From positions 1 to 7,079 of the forward strand of contig JAEZEN010000226.1 in assembly GCA_023433185.1 (NCBI GenBank): a stretch of DNA of 7,079 nt. Reading direction: 5' to 3'. This DNA comes from Pseudomonadota bacterium (GTDB lineage: Bacteria; Pseudomonadota; Alphaproteobacteria; Rhizobiales; Kaistiaceae). The notes beneath the pieces are model-generated. The model did not search any database, had not been told where the DNA came from, and worked only from the letters and a program-made list of their open reading frames with translations. Both the position numbers and the translations under genes were made by a program. Below, in pieces: positions 1 to 5,734 of the stretch. Each line of letters opens with the position of its first letter. Within the stretch, counting starts at the first letter, position 1.

Positions 1-65
1 CCCAACCCGCGAGACGAGGGGGCCGGCGCGGTTGCGCGGGTCCCTTCCGAGCCCGGGGCGTGTCC

Positions 66-70
66 GAGGA
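66..70 (+). promoter_or_regulatory. Ribosome binding site for the first permease gene
   Basis: GAGGA lies 5 bases before the ATG at 76. The reading frame is open back to base 1, but it contains no in-frame ATG, GTG or TTG between base 1 and 76. This site therefore supports 76 as the real start, unless the gene begins outside the window. Confidence 0.6.
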
Positions 71-75
71 CGACG

Positions 76-1101
76 ATGCGGCGAACCGACCTCGCAGGAT
101 GGCTGTTCAGCGCCCCGGCCCTTGTCGGCATCGGGATGTTCCTCATCGCCCCCTTTGTCGTGTCGATCTACCTGAGCCTGACCAACCAGCGCTTCGTATC
201 GCCCAATCCGCCGGTCTTCGTCGGCGCCGAGAACTACCGGAACCTGCTGGCCCTGTCGCTCCTGACGATCGAGCCGCTGCCGGACGCGCCCGGCACCTTC
301 CCCCGGACCCGCGACCTCATCCGCGCCGACCCGGAACTCCGCGGCTACTCGGAGTGGTTCTCCGTCGATCTCGGCGGCTACCGCCATGCGGTGCTTGCCC
401 GCGATCCCGTGTTCATGCGCTCGCTGGTCAACAACTTCCACTTCACGCTGATGGTGGTGCCGCTGCAATGCGGCCTGGCGCTGGCGCTGGCGCTGCTGGT
501 CAACCTGCCGCTCGCCGGATCGCGGCTGTTCCGGACGATCTACTTCATGCCGGTCGTCACCTCGATGGCGGTGATCTCCGTCGTCTGGATATTGATCTAC
601 AATCCCGCCGTCGGCCTCCAGTACCGGGTGATCGGCCTGGCGACACCGGGCGGGCCGGTACGCATCGACTGGCTGGGCGACACCGGGACGGCGATGCTCG
701 CCATCCTGATCATGTCCGTCTGGCAGGGCGTCGGCTTCCAGATGGTCCTGTTCCTCGCCGGGCTTCAGGGCATCCCCCGGGACCTCTACGAGGCGGCGAA
801 GATCGACGGCGCCAACGCCTGGCAGCGCTTCCGCTTCGTAACCTGGCCCGGCCTCCGCAACACGACCGCCTTCGTGGTCATCACCACCACGATCGCCTCG
901 TTCCGCCTCTTCACCCAGGTCGATGTCATGACCCAGGGCGGCCCGCGCAACGACGCGACGTCGACCGTCATCTTCCACGCCATTCAGGAAGGGTTCCGCA
1001 GCCTCAAGCTGGGCTATGGCTCGGCCATCTCGGTGGTCTTCTTCCTGGTCGTCCTCGCCGTCACCTTCATCCTGCGGCGCATCACCCGGCCGATCACATG
1101 A
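76..1101 (+). CDS. Carbohydrate ABC transporter permease, MalF/UgpA (LacF) type
   Basis: This is one of two inner-membrane subunits forming the channel of a sugar ABC importer (341 residues). Six hydrophobic segments are visible at about residues 9-33, 119-143, 153-175, 205-228, 262-282 and 313-334. The cytoplasmic EAA loop that docks on the ATPase starts at Glu239 as EAA-x3-G-x9-V-x-W-P; V and W replace the usual I and L. The N-terminus (RRTDLAGWLFSAPAL) is typical of the family. The protein is longer than the usual 290-310 residues because about 50 extra polar residues (roughly 61-112) sit in the first extracytoplasmic loop. The stop overlaps the next permease start (ATGA), so the two are translationally coupled. 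A solute-binding protein gene is expected upstream. Membership of the family is clear from the sequence. The substrate is inferred from the GH32 gene downstream: probably a beta-fructoside or related oligosaccharide. Confidence 0.93.
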   Translation: MRRTDLAGWLFSAPALVGIGMFLIAPFVVSIYLSLTNQRFVSPNPPVFVGAENYRNLLALSLLTIEPLPDAPGTFPRTRDLIRADPELRGYSEWFSVDLGGYRHAVLARDPVFMRSLVNNFHFTLMVVPLQCGLALALALLVNLPLAGSRLFRTIYFMPVVTSMAVISVVWILIYNPAVGLQYRVIGLATPGGPVRIDWLGDTGTAMLAILIMSVWQGVGFQMVLFLAGLQGIPRDLYEAAKIDGANAWQRFRFVTWPGLRNTTAFVVITTTIASFRLFTQVDVMTQGGPRNDATSTVIFHAIQEGFRSLKLGYGSAISVVFFLVVLAVTFILRRITRPIT

Positions 1102-2027
1102 GCACCATGACCGACACCGACCTGCAGGCCGCCGGCCGTCGCGCTCCGGGCCGCGAAACCGCGATGAAGGTGGTGCTCTACGGCGCGATGGTGGCGTGGG
1201 CGATCGCCGCGCTCCTCCCCGTCGCCTTCATGATCGTCTCGGCCTTCAAGCCGACGCCCCAGATCTTCCACGATCTGCGCAGCAACGCGCTTCTCGCTCC
1301 GGTGCTGCCGACCGACGTGACGCTCGAGAACTTCATGCGGGTGTTCGAGCGGACGCCGTTCGCGCTCTACCTGTTCAACTCGCTGTTCGTGGCGAGCGTC
1401 ACGGTGGCCTTCAGCCTCCTCGTCAACAGCATGATGGCCTACGGCCTCTCGCGGCTCGAATGGCGCGGGTCGAGGGTGATGCTGGCGCTGGTCATCGCGC
1501 TGCTGGTCGTCCCCTTCGAGGCGATCGCGGTCCCGCTCCTCTTCGTCGTCAACCAGTTGCCGTGGATCATCGCGACCGGCGACGGCGTCGCCCTGCAATG
1601 GTCGTGGATCAACTCCTACCACGTGCAGATCATCCCGTTCATCGCCGACGTCTTCTCGATCTTCCTGTTCTACCAGTTCTTCATCGACATACCGCGCGAA
1701 CTGGACGAGGCGGCGCTCATGGACGGGGCCGGCCGGTTCCGCATCTACTGGTCGATCATCCTGCCCCTGTCGCGGCCGGTGGTGGCGACGGTCGCCATCC
1801 TCCAGTTCCAGGTACGGTGGAACGACTACCTCTGGCCGGTGATGGCGGTGCCGGGGCAGGACCGGCGGCCGCTGACCATCGGCATCACGACCTTCTATAC
1901 CCAGACGCCGGACTGGGGGCAGATCCTCGCCTATGCGTCGCTGATCACCATTCCGGTGCTGATCGTCTTCCTGATCTTCCAGCGCTGGTTCATCCAGAGC
2001 GTCGTCTCGAGCGGCGTGAAGGGGTGA
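1098..2027 (+). CDS. Carbohydrate ABC transporter permease, MalG/UgpE (LacG) type
   Basis: This is the second channel subunit of the same importer (309 residues). A short polar cytoplasmic N-terminus is followed by a first membrane helix at about 25-49. Further helices are at about 94-117, 126-150, 176-197, 226-246 and 277-297. The EAA loop is canonical: EAA at 204-206, G210, then I220-x-LP ending at Pro223. The family C-terminal pattern of a last helix plus a short SGVKG tail is present. The start at 1098 overlaps the preceding stop by 4 bases and has no clear ribosome binding site, which fits coupled translation; ATG codons at 1107 and 1164 are less likely alternatives. The loop at about residues 152-178 is somewhat longer than in typical MalG-like proteins and is rich in Trp. 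The frame stays open far upstream through the first permease gene, but that extension is out-of-frame shadow, not a fused protein. Family is certain; substrate is inferred. Confidence 0.93.
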   Translation: MSTMTDTDLQAAGRRAPGRETAMKVVLYGAMVAWAIAALLPVAFMIVSAFKPTPQIFHDLRSNALLAPVLPTDVTLENFMRVFERTPFALYLFNSLFVASVTVAFSLLVNSMMAYGLSRLEWRGSRVMLALVIALLVVPFEAIAVPLLFVVNQLPWIIATGDGVALQWSWINSYHVQIIPFIADVFSIFLFYQFFIDIPRELDEAALMDGAGRFRIYWSIILPLSRPVVATVAILQFQVRWNDYLWPVMAVPGQDRRPLTIGITTFYTQTPDWGQILAYASLITIPVLIVFLIFQRWFIQSVVSSGVKG

Positions 2028-2053
2028 ACGCTTCCGGTCCGCCGGGCCTCGAT

Positions 2054-2058
2054 GGAGA
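2054..2058 (+). promoter_or_regulatory. Ribosome binding site that decides the oxidoreductase start
   Basis: GGAGA lies 5 bases before the ATG at 2064. The ATG at 2052 in the same frame would place this motif inside the coding region and has no such site in front of it. I therefore prefer 2064. Confidence 0.6.
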
Positions 2059-2063
2059 CTGAA

Positions 2064-3077
2064 ATGAGCCGCAAGCCCATCCGCATCGCCGTCGTCGGTG
2101 CCGGCCTGTTCGTGGAGGACACGCACCTGCCGTCGCTGCTGGCGCTCCGCGACGCCTTCACCGTGGTCGCCATCGCCAGCCGCCGCCCCGAACCCGCGGC
2201 GCGCCTCGCCGCGACGATGCCCTATGCGGTGGAATCGACGGCCGACGTGGACGCGCTCCTCGCCCGGCCCGACATCGATGCCGTCGACGTCGCCGTCCCC
2301 ATCGCCGCGACCGCGGACATCGTTGCCAAGGCGCTCGCCTCGGGCAAGCATGTGATCAGCGAGAAGCCCGTCGCCGCGTCTAGCCAGCAGGCGCGGGCTC
2401 TCCTCGCGCTGCATCGGACGAAGCCCGGGCAGGTCTGGCTCGTCGCCGAGAACTGGCGGCTCGAACCGTCCTTTCGCGCGGCGGCGGCGTGCGTCCGCGA
2501 TGACGCGATCGGTGCGCCGAGGATCGTCCAATGGACCAACTATGCCGGCCTCATGCCCGACGAGCGCTACTACACGACGTCCTGGCGGCGCTCGGCGGAG
2601 AACGACAGCGGCTTCATCCTCGACGGCGGCGTCCATCACGCCGCGGTGCTTCGCCTCGTCGTCGGCGAGATCGCCGAGATTCGTGCGGAGGTCGCGCTGC
2701 AGCGCCCGGATCTCCCGCCCTTCGATGCGGTGGCGGCGACGCTTCGCTTCGCGAACGGAGCCGTCGGTACCTACCTCACCACCTACGCCTACCAGGCCCC
2801 GTTCCCGTCGGCCCTCCATGTCGTCGGCGACCGCGGCAGCCTCAGCGTCGACCCGAAGCGCCTGGTGCTCCACACGTCTGCCGGGGAGACGGCGCGGGAT
2901 TTCGCAAGTGCCTATCACGGCGTCCAGGACGGCTTCGCGGCCTTCGCCGGGGCGATCGCCAGCGGCCGGATCACCGATCACGATCCGGTGGAGGCCATTC
3001 GCGACCTTCTGGTGATCGAGGCCTTGATGGAATCCGCCCGAGCCGCTACCGGCGTGGCACCCGCAAAGGCAGACTGA
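2064..3077 (+). CDS. Gfo/Idh/MocA family NAD(P)-dependent oxidoreductase
   Basis: This is a cytoplasmic dehydrogenase or reductase acting on a sugar, cyclitol or sugar derivative (337 residues, normal for the family). The N-terminal Rossmann fold begins with IRIAVVGAG (Gly12 and Gly14 in the nucleotide-binding turn). The family signature EKP is at 100-102, with Lys101 the usual catalytic lysine. The C-terminal alpha/beta domain carries DGGVHH at 187-192; Asp187 and His191 match the family DxGxH catalytic pair. There is no signal peptide. The gene starts 36 bases after the second permease and ends 13 bases before the GH32 gene, so it belongs to the sugar operon. I infer it converts the imported sugar or a product of its hydrolysis. 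The family is too broad to name the substrate or direction; inositol, glucose, anhydrofructose and keto-sugar reactions are all known in it. Start 2064 is chosen over 2052 because of the ribosome binding site. Confidence 0.9.
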   Translation: MSRKPIRIAVVGAGLFVEDTHLPSLLALRDAFTVVAIASRRPEPAARLAATMPYAVESTADVDALLARPDIDAVDVAVPIAATADIVAKALASGKHVISEKPVAASSQQARALLALHRTKPGQVWLVAENWRLEPSFRAAAACVRDDAIGAPRIVQWTNYAGLMPDERYYTTSWRRSAENDSGFILDGGVHHAAVLRLVVGEIAEIRAEVALQRPDLPPFDAVAATLRFANGAVGTYLTTYAYQAPFPSALHVVGDRGSLSVDPKRLVLHTSAGETARDFASAYHGVQDGFAAFAGAIASGRITDHDPVEAIRDLLVIEALMESARAATGVAPAKAD

Positions 3078-3090
3078 GAACCAGCCCGAC

Positions 3091-4770
3091 ATGACGGAGA
3101 TCCCATTCGCCGCGGTGGCCGGCACCGTGCTTCATTGCTGGATGCGCCCGGCGGACGGTGCCGGTCCGTGCATGGTCCGCCTGCGGGACGGGTCAGGTGC
3201 GGTGCGCGAGATCAGCCTCGAGGGCGCGCGGGATTTCACGTTCTGCGAAGCCGTGATCGCTTCGCCCGGTCCGGCACTCCTGTCGTGGCAGGACGGGACG
3301 CTGGTGGGCGTCGCCTACGCCTTCGACCCCGCGCAGGTCACGGAGGATGGCATCGACATCCTCTTCGTCGGTCCCGAGGCGCGCCATCCGGAGACCGGTC
3401 CGTCGGTACACTTCCGTCCGCCTTTCGGCTGGATGAACGATCCCAACGGACTATGCCGGACGGCCGGGTTCTACCACCTGTTCTACCAGCACTATCCCTG
3501 TACGCTGTCCTGGAACACGATGCACTGGGGCCATGCCGTATCGCGGGACCTCGTGCGCTGGACCCACCTGCCGGTGTTTCTGTTCCCGTCGGCCGCGGTG
3601 CTCGCGGACAACCGGGCGGGCGGGGCCTTTTCGGGTTCGGCGACCGGCGGCCCCGGCGCGGGGCTCCGCGTGTTCTATACCGACCACGACAACGGGCGCG
3701 GAGCCACCCCCGAGGTCCAGTTCACGGCCGTCTCGACCGACGGCGTTGCGGCAGGCCCGTCGGAGGCCATCCTCGCGCCGGCGGACGGCCTCGCGTCGCC
3801 GCGGGGCGACTTCCGCGATCCCTTCGTCCTCCCGGGGCCCGACGGCCGGCTCAAGATGCTGGTCGGCAGCGGCGAGGGCGATGCCGGTCGCATCCTGCTC
3901 TACGATACCGATGATCCGGACGGCCGGCGGGGATGGACCTTCGTCGGCGTGCTGCACCGGGACGGCGACCATGGCACGAAGGTCGCCGAGTGCCCGTGGC
4001 TGGTCCCTCTGCCGGGCGACGGGCATGAGCCGCCTCGCTGGGCCCTCGGCTATTGCGCGGATCGAAGCATCGAGCCGGCCACGGGGCGGCCGAACCTCGC
4101 CCATGTGCTGGTCGGCCGCTTCGACGGCCGGGTCTTCGATGCCGAGGCGGCGCGCGAACTCGACTTCGTCGGAGACTGCTATGCCTTCCAGGCCTTTTCC
4201 GACAGCGAAGGGCCGGTCGGCATCGGCTGGCTCGCCAACTGGAACGACGTCGACCGCGCTCTCCCCTTCCCGACGGCGATGACCGTGCCGCGGTCGATCG
4301 CCTGGCGCGACGGGTCGCTGCGGTTCGAGCCGATCGCCGCGCTTGCCGCGCGCCGCGGGCAGCGGTCCGACATGTCCTCCGGTCTCGAAGCGGGCGTACG
4401 CCTGCCGGAGGCACCGAGCGATATCGAGATCGAACTCGCGACCGCCGGGGCGTCGATGCGCCTCGTCTTCGACCACCCGACGATCCCGCTGGCGCTGGTG
4501 CAGGACGGCCGCGGCGTCACGCTCGAGCACGGCCGGGCGGGCGGGGGGCCGGTCTATCGGGCCGAGGGCGCGGCAGGGTCCCGGTTCCGCATCATCCTCG
4601 ATGCCGGATCGATCGAGATTTTCGTCGATGGCGGGCGATGGGTCGGCAGCAAGCGCCTCGCCGATCCGGCCTGGGTGCGGAGCGTGCGGCTCGAGGGTCG
4701 GACCGCGGTGAAGGAAGCCGCCTTATGGCCCCTCCAGGAGGTGCGACCCCGGCGCGTGCGACTCGTGTGA
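3091..4770 (+). CDS. Glycoside hydrolase family 32 (beta-fructofuranosidase-like), apparently cytoplasmic
   Basis: This is a retaining beta-fructosidase of clan GH-J, expected to release fructose from sucrose, fructo-oligosaccharides, inulin or levan fragments (559 residues). All three catalytic residues are visible: Asp117 in WMNDPNG (114-120, nucleophile), Asp243 in FRDP (241-244, transition-state stabiliser) and Glu300 in ECP (300-302, acid/base). FSGSA at 180-184 is another family block. The five-bladed propeller spans about 107-415. A C-terminal beta-sandwich follows to about 550, with SIEIFVDGG near 507. Residues 1-105 are extra sequence before the usual start of the catalytic domain; they look like short beta strands, and I do not recognise the domain. 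No signal peptide or membrane segment is seen, so the enzyme should act on imported substrate. The only ribosome binding candidate is a weak GAGAA at 3076-3080. It is the last gene of the sugar operon. Exact specificity (sucrose versus longer fructan) cannot be read. Confidence 0.93.
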   Translation: MTEIPFAAVAGTVLHCWMRPADGAGPCMVRLRDGSGAVREISLEGARDFTFCEAVIASPGPALLSWQDGTLVGVAYAFDPAQVTEDGIDILFVGPEARHPETGPSVHFRPPFGWMNDPNGLCRTAGFYHLFYQHYPCTLSWNTMHWGHAVSRDLVRWTHLPVFLFPSAAVLADNRAGGAFSGSATGGPGAGLRVFYTDHDNGRGATPEVQFTAVSTDGVAAGPSEAILAPADGLASPRGDFRDPFVLPGPDGRLKMLVGSGEGDAGRILLYDTDDPDGRRGWTFVGVLHRDGDHGTKVAECPWLVPLPGDGHEPPRWALGYCADRSIEPATGRPNLAHVLVGRFDGRVFDAEAARELDFVGDCYAFQAFSDSEGPVGIGWLANWNDVDRALPFPTAMTVPRSIAWRDGSLRFEPIAALAARRGQRSDMSSGLEAGVRLPEAPSDIEIELATAGASMRLVFDHPTIPLALVQDGRGVTLEHGRAGGGPVYRAEGAAGSRFRIILDAGSIEIFVDGGRWVGSKRLADPAWVRSVRLEGRTAVKEAALWPLQEVRPRRVRLV

Positions 4771-4870
4771 CGGTGCGGCCCTGGCCACCGCGGTCTTTCC
4801 GCGAGGCTGGCATTCGCGGGTGGTTTCCGCCATATAGACGGCATCCTCAGAAACCCGGCCCGAGCGGCAG
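4771..4870 (+). other. Intergenic junction with alternating GC-rich inverted repeats
   Basis: This gap separates the sugar operon from dapF and contains no convincing gene on either strand. Four blocks alternate in sense: CGCGG at 4789-4793, CCGCG at 4799-4803, CGCGG at 4815-4819 and CCGC at 4827-4830. Blocks 1 and 2, 2 and 3, or 3 and 4 can pair, with loops of about 5, 11 and 7 bases. No T-run follows, so this is not a classic Rho-independent terminator. It may slow or end the sugar operon transcript. Short GC-rich repeats of this kind also occur by chance in such sequence. Confidence 0.3.
4807..4838 (+). promoter_or_regulatory. Possible promoter of the dapF-mtaB-ftsY operon
   Basis: The only AT-rich patch in the gap is CATATAGA at 4831-4838. 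It gives a -10-like CATATA (4831-4836) or TATAGA (4833-4838; 4 of 6 against TATAAT). CTGGCA at 4807-4812 matches the -35 consensus TTGACA at 4 of 6 positions, with 18 or 20 bases between the two depending on which -10 is used. A start of transcription near 4845 would leave a leader of about 25 bases. The motifs are weak; the position between two functionally unrelated operons is the main support. Confidence 0.35.
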
Positions 4871-5734
4871 ATGGCAGGCGCGACCCTACGTTTTCGCAAG
4901 ATGAACGGCCTCGGCAACACCTTCGCCGTGTTCGACGGCCGGGTTGCGCCCGTGCGCATCGCCCCCGCTGCGATCCGGGCGCTCGGCTTCGACCAGATGA
5001 TCACCCTCGAGCCGGGTTCCGCCGGGGCCGATGTCTTCATGCGCATCCACAACAAGGATGGCGGCGAGGTCGACGCCTGCGGCAATGCCGCCCGCTGCGT
5101 CGCCTGGCTGCTGATGGCCGAGAGCGGTCGCGGCGAGGCGGCGATCGAGACCAATGCGGGCCTGCTCCGTGCCTTCGAGACCGGCGTCGCGGGGACCGTC
5201 GCCGTCGACATGGGCGCGCCGCGTTTCGGCTGGCAGGAGATTCCGCTGGCACGGCCGTTCGACGATACCCGCGCGATCGATCTGTCCTTCGGGCCGGCCG
5301 ATGCGCCGATCCTTGCCGCCCCGTCGGCGGTGAGCATGGGCAACCCGCATGCGATCTTCTTCGTCGACGACGTGAACGCCGTCGATCTGGCGCGGATCGG
5401 GCCGATCCTCGAGCATGATCCGCTCTTCCCGGAGCGGGCCAACATCTCGCTTGCCCACGTGACGGCGCGGGATGCAATCACGCTCCGCACCTGGGAGCGC
5501 GGCGTCGGCCTCACCCGGGCCTGCGGCACCGCGGCCTGCGCGGCGGCGGTGGCGGCGATGCGGAAGGACCTCGTCGACCGCAGCGTGACCGTGACGCTGC
5601 CTGGTGGCCCGCTCCGCATCCTGTGGGGCGAGGACAACCACGTGATCATGACCGGCCCGATCGAAGCCGAGTTCGAGGGCACGGTCGATCCCGCGACACT
5701 CCGATGGTCGGCGACGGAGAAGGGCGCGGCGTGA
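4871..5734 (+). CDS. dapF: Diaminopimelate epimerase
   Basis: DapF interconverts LL- and meso-diaminopimelate in the cytoplasm, without a cofactor, for lysine and peptidoglycan synthesis. The 287 residues are the normal length. The two catalytic cysteines of the thiol base pair are seen: Cys70 in DACGNAARC and Cys218 in TRACGTAAC. Other family blocks are FRKMNGLGN at 8-16, GFDQ at 39-42, MGNPHAIF at 156-163, PERANIS near 187-193 and the RTWERG segment at 206-211. The first motif reads GNAAR, where the family usually has GNGxR. The ATG at 4871 gives the expected N-terminus, although the upstream GAGCGG is only a weak ribosome binding site. The gene heads a core operon and its stop shares one base with the mtaB start. 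Confidence 0.96.
   Translation: MAGATLRFRKMNGLGNTFAVFDGRVAPVRIAPAAIRALGFDQMITLEPGSAGADVFMRIHNKDGGEVDACGNAARCVAWLLMAESGRGEAAIETNAGLLRAFETGVAGTVAVDMGAPRFGWQEIPLARPFDDTRAIDLSFGPADAPILAAPSAVSMGNPHAIFFVDDVNAVDLARIGPILEHDPLFPERANISLAHVTARDAITLRTWERGVGLTRACGTAACAAAVAAMRKDLVDRSVTVTLPGGPLRILWGEDNHVIMTGPIEAEFEGTVDPATLRWSATEKGAA
5716..5724 (+). promoter_or_regulatory. Ribosome binding site for mtaB inside the end of dapF
   Basis: GGAGAAGGG lies within the last codons of dapF, about 9-13 bases before the ATG at 5734. Together with the TGATG stop-start overlap it supports translational coupling and this start. The further ATGs at 5623 and 5704 in the same frame would add unrelated residues before the conserved MTTase domain. 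Confidence 0.5.

Noticed and set aside
60..2027. A single open frame that looks like a 655-residue protein ending in the second permease
   Set aside because: The first 346 codons overlap the real first permease in another frame and give Arg/Pro/His-rich low-meaning sequence. The true gene starts at 1098 with the ATGA overlap.
2028..2063. Promoter or small gene between the second permease and the oxidoreductase
   Set aside because: The 36-base gap has no -10-like sequence and only fits a ribosome binding site; the genes are most simply co-transcribed.
1014..3125. A long minus-strand open frame of 703 codons
   Set aside because: It lies opposite the second permease and the oxidoreductase. Its product is dominated by Arg, Asp, Gly and His with no domain, as expected from antisense of GC-rich codons.
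3451..4530. Minus-strand open frames opposite the GH32 gene
   Set aside because: The plus strand encodes an intact catalytic triad across this span; the antisense frames show no motif, helix pattern or plausible start signal.
4789..4803. Rho-independent terminator after the GH32 gene
   Set aside because: A 5-bp GC stem with a TCTTT loop exists but no T-run follows it, so I record it only as a possible structure in the junction.
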